Below are positions 53,895 to 64,000 of a DNA stretch of 64,000 nucleotides, piece by piece. How positions within the stretch are numbered: the stretch's first letter is position 1; each line of letters starts with the position of its first letter. Both the position numbers and the translations under genes were made by a program. The DNA is from Neptunomonas qingdaonensis (GTDB taxonomy: Bacteria > Pseudomonadota > Gammaproteobacteria > Pseudomonadales > Balneatricaceae): positions 1-64,000 of the forward strand of contig NZ_FOOU01000011.1 of assembly GCF_900113275.1 (NCBI RefSeq), given 5' to 3'. The notes beneath the pieces were generated by a model. It was given only the letters and a program-made list of their open reading frames with translations, did not search any database and had not been told where the DNA came from.

Positions 53895-55487
53895 TCACAT
53901 TACCTGCAAATAACCTTCATCTAGCTCAACTTCATAACGTTCTGTTCCATCTATGAAAAAGAGTGTACTTTCTTGGTTGGCTTCGTGGGTTATCTGGTCT
54001 ACAAGCTCATCCAGAATAAGTACGGTGCTCTTATCATGCTTATTGGGTCGGTATCCAGCTTTGAGCTTTATTAACAACTCATACAGATTGATGCCAATAA
54101 TCAATGCAGGAAGAGCGGTACCTCCTACTTTCATGTATGCATTGAAAGTTGCAGAATGATGCGCTCGGTCATCAGCTATAGCGCTAAAGTTGAGCTTTAT
54201 TTTAAGAGCTGTTACAACCTTGATCTGGTTGTATTCTGCAAGAAAGTACAGTCCTCTGCGCAAATCTGGAGCACGCCTGTTCATGTATCGCCGCAACCCA
54301 TCCAAAAGAACATCGCTGTAAAAGTGTTGAAGCGCATTATTGTCATCTTTAGATGAGTCATCATTATAGCCGTCATGAAGCTTCCAGATACGTGCAAACT
54401 GCTCCAGTAAAGTGTTTGAAAAGTCGGCATCAAACCGTTGATGGTAGCCATTAGCAAAATCAGAGCCTTTGAGCATATGAAACAAGCGGATATATGATTG
54501 GGGCTCCAATCTATTCAATATTCCAATTTTTTTGATCTCGTTTCTAAATTCGTTGAATTCGCTATCCCTATCGATAAGTTCAAGCTTAAGTTCAAGAATG
54601 AAGTGGTCAATTTGTTTCGTGCGGATATTGGCAGGATCAAAGCCGACGATTCGTTGGGACAGTTCATTATCAGTAGCCGCGTACAAATTATCAAAAAGGT
54701 AATTCGGAGAGGTGAGCAGGTGATGCAAGAAGTCTAGTAACGCCCTAGAAGTCATAAACTGATCTTTTATTAGACGCGCTTTCATCAATGCATCGACGAT
54801 TACTCGTTGCACTGATGGTAGCATTAACATTTTAAAATTGGAGCAGAGAACAGGCTCCTGCCCATTTTGATCATGTCCCTCCAGCAGCGGTATAAATGGA
54901 TTATCATTGTATTGAGTTAGCCGCTGCATAAAGGCTTCAGCAAAATTCGAATGAGCCACATGATCCCGAAACTCAAACTTTGGATATCGCTCAAAATCAA
55001 AGTAGTGGTGCATGGATGGTGGGGTGTTACCTTGAATGTGCGCTCGCATCGAGTCTTTTAAGACTGAGTGCTCTTCGCTACCACCTTCTGCATAGTTTCC
55101 CATCATGCCCACATTGATACCAATCACTAGAGGCTGGCGAGTGACAGCCACCTCTGAAAAAAGCTTATCAAGTTCACTGATGGCATTGTTATGTGGATCA
55201 AGACTATGAGTTGCATCTAGGTGGAATTTTATCTTGTTACTTAGTTTCCTGCTGTAGCGCGTCAGAATAGCCGACTTTCCATCACCGCTACTACCACAGA
55301 GAAAAATTATTTCCCCAGGCTCTAATTTATTAAGTTGTTTACTGAAATCTTTTTCAATTTCAGTAGTAATGTATAGAAATTGTTTATAGATGTTCTTATC
55401 CGCATCATCCTGCTCTACCTCCACTGCTTGAGGCGAGGATTTAGATAAAACGGATAAAGCAGATCGAAGTGTTGGTGTGTTGGGCAA
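53895..55487 (-). CDS. dptF: DNA phosphorothioation-dependent restriction protein DptF (DndF)
   Basis: A 530-residue ATPase-like subunit. A P-loop LCGSSGDGKSAILTRYS lies near residue 62, followed by LVIGINVGMMGNYAEGG near 122 and a long helical remainder. It is the first gene of the minus-strand restriction operon. The frame opens with TTG at 55487 and there is no usable ATG before residue 128, well after the P-loop, so a TTG start is likely. GGAG lies about nine bases upstream. The upstream region to 55982 would hold the operon promoter. Confidence 0.9.
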   Translation of the reverse strand: MPNTPTLRSALSVLSKSSPQAVEVEQDDADKNIYKQFLYITTEIEKDFSKQLNKLEPGEIIFLCGSSGDGKSAILTRYSRKLSNKIKFHLDATHSLDPHNNAISELDKLFSEVAVTRQPLVIGINVGMMGNYAEGGSEEHSVLKDSMRAHIQGNTPPSMHHYFDFERYPKFEFRDHVAHSNFAEAFMQRLTQYNDNPFIPLLEGHDQNGQEPVLCSNFKMLMLPSVQRVIVDALMKARLIKDQFMTSRALLDFLHHLLTSPNYLFDNLYAATDNELSQRIVGFDPANIRTKQIDHFILELKLELIDRDSEFNEFRNEIKKIGILNRLEPQSYIRLFHMLKGSDFANGYHQRFDADFSNTLLEQFARIWKLHDGYNDDSSKDDNNALQHFYSDVLLDGLRRYMNRRAPDLRRGLYFLAEYNQIKVVTALKIKLNFSAIADDRAHHSATFNAYMKVGGTALPALIIGINLYELLIKLKAGYRPNKHDKSTVLILDELVDQITHEANQESTLFFIDGTERYEVELDEGYLQVM

Positions 55488-55982
55488 AGGTCACGACTCC
55501 ATGTCAGCTTTAATAGCTATTGAACCGAATGAGGACTGGGGAGCGACGCTGAGAAGTCTTTTAGGATTGATGACATATTTGAAAGCCACATATTCCTTCG
55601 TGCGTATCAGTCCAAATCAATTTAGTTCAAATGATAGATTATTCAAGTTAGTCGAGATAAACATGAATAATCGGTGACGAGTCTACACCAGTTTATTCAT
55701 TTATATAAGATAGGTGGGGTCAGCGAATGTTAATCATCATTTATGAGCCGATTTGTGTGTTGCTTTAGACACTATTGCTGTCGCTATATTTCTTGATTCT
55801 TATTCCATGTCATCCATACAGCGTTTAACCCCTTTGAAAAGTATCCTAATGGAATTTTTTGCTTCCCTAGCGTCTTCAATATGTTAATGGAGATTATCAA
55901 CATATATAAAAAGATGGATAGCGCTGCAGCACTATCTGGAGGGGGAGAGTCCTCGGCAACATCACGACCATGGGCTCTATAT
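55488..55982. other. Region upstream of dptF
   Basis: Probably holds the promoter of the dpt operon. A plus-strand frame at 55501-55677 (59 codons, SALIAIEPNEDWGATLRSLL) lacks a convincing ribosome-binding site and known relatives, so it is not called as a gene. Confidence 0.4.
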
Positions 55983-56180
55983 CGCTCGAACTTTCTAGAT
56001 GCGGGTTTACTGAGAAGTGGGCAACGTGCCGCTGCGGTGATGACGTTGATTCAGTTCACCAAACTGAATGGGTACGATTCGTATGCCTATCTAAAAGAGG
56101 TGCCGACGAGACTGCCTGCGCAGAAGTGCAGCGCCATTGGTTAGTTGCTGTCGCATAACTGGACACAGGGGGGGGACTAG
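55983..56180 (+). pseudogene. C-terminal remnant of an IS66-family transposase
   Basis: The frame reads DAGLLRSGQRAAAVMTLIQ, TKLNGYDSYAYLKEVPTRLP and AQKCSAIG, the well-conserved C-terminal end of IS66 transposases (usually followed by ELLPHNW). A TAG at 56142-56144 interrupts it where a GAG glutamate is expected. The same frame continues LLSHNWTQGGD to TAG at 56178. Everything upstream of the last 50 residues is missing. Confidence 0.8.
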
Positions 56181-56322
56181 AAAGTTTGATAGCCGACAGA
56201 TTTCAAAATTATTTATATTTTTCAGTTTGTTAGTAATCATTCATGCTGAGATTATAGTGTGGCTCAATTATTTTCTTAGCTCTTACCTGGATTGGCTGCT
56301 AAGTAGCGGTGTGGATGTGGGG

Positions 56323-57342
56323 TTACCCTCTCATTTTCTCAAAATCATCAAAAAAGGCTTGTGCGAAAGGGGTGTATAAATAAATTTCACCAAACCAATT
56401 GACTAGTTGAGAGCCTGAGTAATGAAAATCAACAGCTTTATTTTGAAGAAAACTATTGCGTAGACCTATATAGGAGCGATTATATTTCCAATAGATATCT
56501 CCAGTTCCATTGTCGAAATCGAGAAGATTTCCTAGCCTGCCTCCTCTGAGAGGGGTGAGATTTTTTACGCTACTCAGTACGAAATCAGAATGTATAAGAT
56601 TGTCATAAGACAAACCTCGACTTATATCTATTTGTATAACTGATTCAAACCATTTTCCTGTAAAAGCAAAATAAGCAATTTGCTCCGGAGATCGACTTAA
56701 ACCATTGATGACTAATGAATCAAGCAACTGGTCACCAGATTCTCTTTTAAATAATGCCGATTCAGCATATAACAGCTTTTCAGATAGCTTATCTTCTATA
56801 TAAACATTACTAATATCGATATGGTCACTCACTGGAGGTGATCTATCTGCATACGCTTGTTCAATATAGCGCTCACTATTTACTAGTTGGCTACCCGTAT
56901 GATGACTACTATCTAATTTGATTCTATCATCATTACAAATGGTAGCAATGAGCCTATTTTGGTCACCTTTATTAAAGGCAGATTTCGTAGCTATGTTTCC
57001 CGATTCATCTAGTTTAGTTTTCTTCACTTGATGATTAATAGAAGGTCCCCTGTAGACATGTGGTGAGAGGTTTTCAAAAGAGAAGTTTTTTCTGTTACCG
57101 TCTTTAAATCTCATAAGGGGATACCACTCACCTGTTTCTAGGTAGTAAACAAGAGAGGCTGCTGGTATTGGATCGTTGTGGGTGATATATACAACGTAGA
57201 TTTCCTCTCCGCTCCATTCAATGCTAAGTAGGCTCATAAAGTCATTGAATGGGAGCCGATAGAAATCTTTACCATCAAAATATATTTTCTTTCTTAAGCC
57301 TTCTGGCGTTAGAGTCGGTTTTCTAAACGGTGTTCTAGCCAT
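56323..57342 (-). CDS. HNH_3-like protein lacking the catalytic histidine
   Basis: A 339-residue protein. Around residues 55-105 it has the outline of an AP2-linked HNH_3 domain: ASLVYYLETGEWYPL, then MRFKDGNRKNFSFENLSP, where intact enzymes have IDHIDGNRxxNxxxNL. The histidine that would precede DGNR is replaced (RFKDGNR), so it is probably not a nuclease. The remaining 230 residues are unrecognised. ATG 57342 is chosen over 57354 because GGAG lies six bases upstream of it. It is separated by about 235 bases from the next minus-strand gene, so an operon is possible but not tight. Confidence 0.6.
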   Translation of the reverse strand: MARTPFRKPTLTPEGLRKKIYFDGKDFYRLPFNDFMSLLSIEWSGEEIYVVYITHNDPIPAASLVYYLETGEWYPLMRFKDGNRKNFSFENLSPHVYRGPSINHQVKKTKLDESGNIATKSAFNKGDQNRLIATICNDDRIKLDSSHHTGSQLVNSERYIEQAYADRSPPVSDHIDISNVYIEDKLSEKLLYAESALFKRESGDQLLDSLVINGLSRSPEQIAYFAFTGKWFESVIQIDISRGLSYDNLIHSDFVLSSVKNLTPLRGGRLGNLLDFDNGTGDIYWKYNRSYIGLRNSFLQNKAVDFHYSGSQLVNWFGEIYLYTPFAQAFFDDFEKMRG

Positions 57343-57577
57343 CCATAACTCCATTGCTTCGATTTGGTAAATCGAGCCTTTAATCCATAGAACAAATCAA
57401 ACCTTAAAGTAGGACTATACCTCAACAGAGGCCCGGAAACGTATGGTGCTTTTCGATTAGCCCTTTGGAGATACTAATCACAAACTCACTCCAGCTACGG
57501 AGTAATCTATAGATGAGTTTATTTCAGCACAAGTAGAGTATTGAGATCGGAGCGTTAATCATCATTAACGTACCTTG

Positions 57578-59704
57578 TTAAAGGCCATTCCAGAGTGCAT
57601 CAGATTCCACCAAGTCAATGAAGTGTGAGGCGCTGAAGCCATTAGGGAAAAGGCTTTCGCGTTTATCTAAATCGAGCTCATTTAGAGGGCTAAGAAGGTG
57701 CTTCTCATCTCTGAGCACCACTTCTAGAACCTCCCTCGATACTACCGGGAAACCTTCAATACATTGCCCGTCTAGTTCAATGGACGTATCAACTATCCAG
57801 CAGTGCAGTGCGTCGTATGATGTGTCTGAAGTGTACCCTAACTGTAGCTTGAGTTTTTCATCGTGCTGTATCGCCGTGATAAGTGCTTCTCGCTTTCGGT
57901 TTAACTGCCAGGCGGCTTTACGAAGAGTGCTGGTTTTGTGAAGCCATACCTCTTTTCTGCTACGACGGATGTAACCGGATTTAACTTCCAGCAATAACAG
58001 ATTGCCATCGAGATGACAGATTAGGTCGATTTCACCGGGATTGTCGTTGCCAACAGTAGGTGGGTGATAGCCAACTACAACTTTAAATCCTCGTTGCTTA
58101 AACGACTCTCCTAGCCGTTGTTCGACTCGCCGCGTCTCCTCCTGAAGTTCTCCACGGTGCGTACCCAATCGCCGTAGATTATTGACTGCTGATGTTAGAT
58201 TGTTCTGCTTACCCGCGACCCAGGGAAATTGAAAAATATAATGGCCAATCTTGCTGTAGGGGAGCTCTGAAATCCTCGGATTTTTTTTAGGAGTCAGGCT
58301 TTTTAAGTCGTTGCTCCAAAACTTGATAATGGCATCTGCAATGGCAATGCTGCCATTTGGGTATTCATCGCAAACCGTCCAACCTTTAATACGTTTAGCC
58401 TTTTCTGACGTAGTTGACCAGGTGATCGGTAAGCGATTTTCACCTTGTGCGAATCCGTCGAAGGCAAGGATGCTTAATGCCTCCGTTGTACTTTGTGTTG
58501 TACGTGCAAGTTTCTGTAATGGCTGAATGAAGGATTGCTCAAAGAACTGTGAACTTAATTCGCTTGCTAATAGTAGTTGGAACAGAGGGACAGATGTACC
58601 GTCATTCAAAGTGATATGGTCATCTAATCCATAAACCTCACCCAACTGTAGCCTGCTTCTTATAGCTTTAATATAGGCTAGCTGATTACCTTCATGGTTT
58701 TCCGGAAGTCCTATCGTTTTCAGTACAAGGTCTGTGCTGACAAATGCTTCCATAGCCCTGTTGATCCAGTAGTTCCAGAGAAGGTCAGATTTATGGCCTG
58801 TTTTTTCCCATTCGCGTGTTCCTGCATCACTAATGTTGTAGATGACAGATTCACCGGGAGCCATCTGGTAAGCGCACAGAGGATCAAAACGGAACCAATC
58901 GATGGAATCCTCATAATCTATTCGTTCTGAGGTGGCTGCAATCAGACATGCTAGGTCTTCGATATTTTGATGAGAGCTTTCGCGCCACCCCGAATTGGAT
59001 GGGAATAACAGAGATGACAAATGACGTTTGAGGGATTTGCCTATTATTTTGTCATTCAACTGAAAGTCTCGAGGAGAGCACGATTTTAGTTTACGTTGAA
59101 TGATACGGTCATATACGTTCCATTGTTGATGAAGCTTATTTGACGATTCTTCAAGCATATCGGAGCAGGCTATTACGCTTAGATAAGACAAAAGCTCTAA
59201 AAGCGACAGTTTTTGGAGCGGCTGTTCAAAGCGTTTGATTAATAGGTCAAAGGGTTGTAACTGCTCAAGGAGGCGGTCGCAGACATCAAAGAACGTATTC
59301 CAATCCTGACTTGTGCAATGAGAGCGAAGGTGAAGCCAAACTGGGGAGTTAGTCCGTTCAAACAGTCCAGAGTAGCGGATGGCCCAGCGCAGCGTGTCCG
59401 GGTTTTGAGATGCCAACTGATCTGCTAATTGCGTCGGTAAAAAATCGTCATAGTGCAGGACTTTACTTAGCGCCAGACTCGCTAAAGCTGAGTCTGAAAT
59501 TGTTTTACTGTCTTTCCATAGTTCAGTTGTAGCCAGTCCATATGCTCTCGCCTTAGCGGTCAGATTCTTACCTTTGGGGCTCTGATTTAAAAAGCGATGT
59601 AAACAAGCATCAAAAGCTTTTTCTTTACTACCAGAGTTTTTTAAGTGGTTCTGAAAAACTGATTGATAGTAATCTCGGCATTGCTCATGATGCTCTTTTT
59701 GCAC
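57578..59704 (-). CDS. Large protein with C-terminal PD-(D/E)XK nuclease-like domain
   Basis: A 708-residue protein. The C-terminal 180 residues contain a restriction-type fold: a helix ending GESFKQRGFKVVVGYHPP, then NPGEIDLICH near residue 555 and LLLLEVKSGYIRR near 570. These provide the D and ExK residues of a PD-(D/E)XK site, followed by a basic helix STLRKAAWQLNRKREAL. The first 500 residues are helical and unrecognised, perhaps a target-sensing part. It is a single gene between dead DNA and the chromosomal block and could be a stand-alone defence nuclease. Confidence 0.7.
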   Translation of the reverse strand: MQKEHHEQCRDYYQSVFQNHLKNSGSKEKAFDACLHRFLNQSPKGKNLTAKARAYGLATTELWKDSKTISDSALASLALSKVLHYDDFLPTQLADQLASQNPDTLRWAIRYSGLFERTNSPVWLHLRSHCTSQDWNTFFDVCDRLLEQLQPFDLLIKRFEQPLQKLSLLELLSYLSVIACSDMLEESSNKLHQQWNVYDRIIQRKLKSCSPRDFQLNDKIIGKSLKRHLSSLLFPSNSGWRESSHQNIEDLACLIAATSERIDYEDSIDWFRFDPLCAYQMAPGESVIYNISDAGTREWEKTGHKSDLLWNYWINRAMEAFVSTDLVLKTIGLPENHEGNQLAYIKAIRSRLQLGEVYGLDDHITLNDGTSVPLFQLLLASELSSQFFEQSFIQPLQKLARTTQSTTEALSILAFDGFAQGENRLPITWSTTSEKAKRIKGWTVCDEYPNGSIAIADAIIKFWSNDLKSLTPKKNPRISELPYSKIGHYIFQFPWVAGKQNNLTSAVNNLRRLGTHRGELQEETRRVEQRLGESFKQRGFKVVVGYHPPTVGNDNPGEIDLICHLDGNLLLLEVKSGYIRRSRKEVWLHKTSTLRKAAWQLNRKREALITAIQHDEKLKLQLGYTSDTSYDALHCWIVDTSIELDGQCIEGFPVVSREVLEVVLRDEKHLLSPLNELDLDKRESLFPNGFSASHFIDLVESDALWNGL

Positions 59705-60203
59705 AGATACTCTCCCTGTATTTGCAAATTATTCGGGGAGTATAGCGCGTTATAAATATTATGCAGATCGTATTTTTCCAGCCACGATTAAGTTGGAATG
59801 CCGCAGTATTATTCAATCGGACAGAAAAGCTAACGCAAACGTTCGGCTTGAGGGTTAATCAGAAAGGGGTTACAAAGGTGCAGACTGTATTCCAATTTCT
59901 ATAACTACTTTTTGAAAGGGTTGGGCCTGCTCAAGGTTTGAGGATAATGCCAAGCTTTGAATGGTCCGTGAGATACTTATTTCAATCTTCGTAGTGGGGC
60001 GTCCTTGAACTATCGGCATTTCAGGGGAGGGCGTTTAATTAATAGAGAGAAGCCACTGCTTAAGGCTTCTCTCTTGATTCTGGTTTGGGTGATGAGGCCC
60101 TTGTCAGTGCCTGGAGGAGGCATTAAAGGCTAAGTCTTAAGAGTCTATGCAATGGCACAGCTCATCCGATAGCTGTGCTTTTATGCAGAATGAAAGATTT
60201 CTA
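59705..60203. other. Intergenic region, no gene seen
   Basis: Contains a stable hairpin at 60045-60073 (GAGAGAAGCC/GGCTTCTCTC) and another at 60155-60178 (GCACAGCT/AGCTGTGC) followed on + by TTTTA. These are probably terminators or decayed element ends. No protein-coding frame has support. Confidence 0.4.
60045..60073. terminator. Hairpin, possible terminator
   Basis: A perfect 10-bp stem, GAGAGAAGCC (60045-60054) with GGCTTCTCTC (60064-60073), and a nine-base loop. There is no long T-run on either side, so termination is uncertain. Confidence 0.4.
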
Positions 60204-60674
60204 TCAACCGGCAAAGGCTTCTTTCGTACGGGCAGCCAGCTCATCTTTAGACAAGTTTTCAATCTTGGACGCCAGAGTCCAATGATGGCCAAACGGATCC
60301 GATATGATTCCGTATCGCTCACCCCAGTAGGCATCTTGCAAGCCTGTAACAGGGGATGCGCCGCAATCTAGCGCCTGTTGCCAGAGTGTATCAATATCAT
60401 CGATGTAAAGGTGAAGGCTGGCAGCAGCGCCCCCTAGTGTTGAAGGACTCAAGATCTTGTTTTCTAATGACTCCTCCATCACGCGCACCAATGAGTTACC
60501 TATCTTAAGCGTGGCGGCAACCACCGTCAGCTCATCCGGACTGAGAAATTTATGACTCAGTTCAGCATTAAAGCAACCCTGATAGAATTCGATGGCGTCC
60601 TGAATCCCTTTAACCACAATTACTGGTGTTACGGTGCGATACCCTTTAGGTATCGGCGATACTTTTTTTCTCAT
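60204..60674 (-). CDS. VOC-family (PhnB-like) protein
   Basis: A 156-residue vicinal-oxygen-chelate protein of the PhnB/glyoxalase-like type. Visible are PKGYRTVTPVIVVKGIQDAI, FYQGCFNAELSHKF, SLHLYIDDIDTLWQQALDCG and the C-terminal YGIISDPFGHHWTLASKIE, typical of the group. Members bind metal and small molecules; the substrate here is unknown. GAGGA lies in front of the ATG at 60674. It is a single gene next to the tRNA and may belong to the core chromosome rather than the island. Confidence 0.85.
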   Translation of the reverse strand: MRKKVSPIPKGYRTVTPVIVVKGIQDAIEFYQGCFNAELSHKFLSPDELTVVAATLKIGNSLVRVMEESLENKILSPSTLGGAAASLHLYIDDIDTLWQQALDCGASPVTGLQDAYWGERYGIISDPFGHHWTLASKIENLSKDELAARTKEAFAG

Positions 60675-60990
60675 AACAGATTCCTCGGTTATATTTTATA
60701 AACGATAATTTGTGTAAGCCTGAATAATTTTATTCAAGTCAAAAGACCACTCGGTAATGGTCTGAGTAAGTAGCATCAACGCATTTTTCGGGCTTCTGTT
60801 ATCCAGTATGGGAGCTTATTCGTGGGCTGCGCTAAGTGTGAAGTCGTACCCTTTTTTTGTGGGAAATAGATCCTATGGATCGAGTCTTGAAATGCTCTAC
60901 CCAAATACCTACCAGTAAGCTGGCTGTAGCCGAGGAGTTCTGCCTAAGTTAGAGAATTTTATCCATGTAGACCTAAATTGTAGACATAAA
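60675..60990. other. Intergenic region between the VOC gene and tRNA-Leu
   Basis: No gene seen. This is the interval just beyond the tRNA 3' end where an island junction might lie, but no repeat of the tRNA end was recognised. Confidence 0.35.
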
Positions 60991-61020
60991 AAACCCGAGG
61001 GCCATAAAGCGCTCGGGTTT
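60985..61020 (-). terminator. Rho-independent terminator of tRNA-Leu
   Basis: Stem AAACCCGAG (60991-60999) with CTCGGGTTT (61012-61020). Read on the minus strand, the stem is followed by a TTTTTT run. It lies about 30 bases beyond the tRNA 3' end. Confidence 0.85.
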
Positions 61021-61051
61021 AAAATAACTGCTTATTTATCAAAGAGTTAAA

Positions 61052-61136
61052 TGGTACCAGTGGCCGGACTCGAACCGGCACACCTTGCCGCAACGAATTT
61101 TGAATCCGTCGTGTCTACCAATTCCACCACACTGGC
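61052..61136 (-). tRNA. tRNA-Leu (anticodon CAA)
   Basis: Reverse-strand sequence folds as a class II tRNA of 85 bases. The acceptor GCCAGTG pairs with CACTGGT (one G-U), then A73 and an encoded CCA. The anticodon loop TTCAAAA gives CAA. A short variable arm and T-loop GGTTCGAGTCC are present. The 3' end faces the island. tRNA-Leu 3' ends are frequent integration sites for genomic islands. Confidence 0.95.
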
Positions 61137-61355
61137 TCAACACTTAACTCTACATGGCTCCACAAGCCATTTTAAACACGATGCTTTAGCTATTTCAGCG
61201 CACCGGTACATCGATCAATACACCTTACTCGCGTAAAGTGTGGGCGTATTATAGGCAGCTTTCGCCGTACGTCAATCCCTATATTTTTAATGATGATAAA
61301 AAAATTAATTTTGCTGTACAATCACCGGCCTCTTTAACGGCCTTTTTGTAGTGAT

Positions 61356-63538
<2,183 letters not shown>

Positions 63539-63566
63539 TTTTAATTTCATAACGTTAGGAGTAGCA

Positions 63567-63902
63567 ATGAGCTTCTTTATTTCCCCAGCTTACGCTGAAG
63601 CAGCAGGTGCTGCCGGAGAAATGGACCCGGGTTTTTTCAACATTATTTTTCTGTTGGGCTTTGGTTTAATTTTCTATTTCTTCATGTGGCGCCCACAGGC
63701 TAAGCGTGCCAAAGAGCATAAAGCACTGATCAATGATCTGGCCAAAGGTGATGAAGTGTTAACCGCTGGTGGTATCTTGGGCAAAGTTGTTAAGCTGAAC
63801 GATGATTATGTAGTTCTTGAAGTAAGCGCTGGTACTGAGCTGACTTTCCAGAAAGTACACGTTGCAGCTGTATTGCCTAAAGGTACTCTGAAAAGTATCT
63901 GA
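63567..63902 (+). CDS. yajC: Sec translocase auxiliary subunit YajC
   Basis: A 111-residue membrane protein. One helix FNIIFLLGFGLIFYFFMW (about 24-41) is followed by RPQAKRAKEH and a cytoplasmic domain with GDEVLTAGGILGKV. YajC associates with SecDF in protein export. It lies 28 bases after tgt with TTAGGAGT as ribosome-binding site. A hairpin separates it from secD. Confidence 0.96.
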   Translation: MSFFISPAYAEAAGAAGEMDPGFFNIIFLLGFGLIFYFFMWRPQAKRAKEHKALINDLAKGDEVLTAGGILGKVVKLNDDYVVLEVSAGTELTFQKVHVAAVLPKGTLKSI

Positions 63903-63918
63903 TACTTAAGTTTGTTTG

Positions 63919-63946
63919 AAACGCCACTCTTCTTAGTGGCGTTTTC
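63919..63946 (+). terminator. Hairpin with T-run after yajC
   Basis: AAACGCCACT (63919-63928) pairs with AGTGGCGTTT (63935-63944) around a six-base loop, followed by T-rich sequence. It could act as an attenuating terminator before secD. Confidence 0.8.
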
Positions 63947-63970
63947 GTTTGTATACAAGGAACGGGCACC

Positions 63971-64000
63971 ATGCTCAACCGCTACCCACTGTGGAAAAAT
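63971..64000 (+). CDS. secD: SecD, first ten codons (cut by window end)
   Basis: The ATG at 63971 opens MLNRYPLWKN, the conserved start of the protein-export membrane protein SecD, which normally follows yajC. AAGGAACGGG lies just upstream as ribosome-binding site. Only ten codons are visible. Confidence 0.85.
   Translation, partial: MLNRYPLWKN

Noticed and set aside
55501-55677. Possible 59-aa protein divergent from dptF.
   Set aside because: No convincing ribosome-binding site and no recognisable family; it lies in the likely promoter region of dptF.

Overview
The window is a defence-rich genomic island in a gammaproteobacterium, ending at a conserved chromosomal block. The right edge reads tRNA-Leu(CAA) - queA - tgt - yajC - secD, a typical gammaproteobacterial order, and the Tgt, QueA and YajC sequences look like those of marine Oceanospirillales-type bacteria. 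The genus is a guess. The island lies on the 3' side of the tRNA-Leu gene, where integrating elements usually sit. I did not find a second copy of the tRNA end, so the far boundary may be outside the window.

Layout. 1-2.8 kb: the end of an IS110-type transposase, a frameshifted tyrosine recombinase, a GNAT/DUF1778 toxin-antitoxin pair and a broken second copy of the recombinase 5' region. 2.9-13.0 kb: a tight seven-gene operon (Ycf46-like AAA+ ATPase, Upf1-like SF1 helicase, two large unrecognised proteins, DUF2997, DUF1257/Ycf35-like protein, radical-SAM activase). I know no experimentally named system with this composition, and it is the best candidate here for something undescribed. 13.4-21.3 kb: sbcD-sbcC and a pair of DUF262 proteins, the second with a DUF1524 nuclease domain. 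22-24.4 kb: a three-gene unit (DUF4258-like, unknown, GIY-YIG). 25.4-34.1 kb: a type I Zorya operon zorABCD with an unusually long ZorC. 34.1-36.4 kb: a graveyard with IS481-type ends, a broken AT-rich gene and a decayed second sbcD. 36.5-55.5 kb: a complete DNA phosphorothioation system. The modification half (M15-like peptidase, methyltransferase, dndBCDE) is on + and the restriction half (dptFGH, then a phosphorothioate-binding HNH nuclease and a DUF262/DUF1524 nuclease) is on -. The halves converge on a shared terminator. 55.9-59.7 kb: an IS66 remnant, an HNH-like protein lacking its histidine and a PD-(D/E)XK protein. 60.2 kb onward: a VOC-family protein and the chromosomal block.

How the parts fit. 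Modules are internally tight, with 1-4 base start/stop overlaps, and are separated by non-coding stretches. Four related repeats at 433, 2383, 21440 and 24417 fall at module edges, and two of them carry the recombinase 5' region, so they may be scars of module insertion. DndBCDE would place sulfur in the DNA backbone and DptFGH would attack unmodified DNA. Zorya would sense phage entry through a ZorAB ion motor. The DUF262 and HNH nucleases probably target modified phage DNA. All functions are read from sequence motifs and family knowledge; no search was run.
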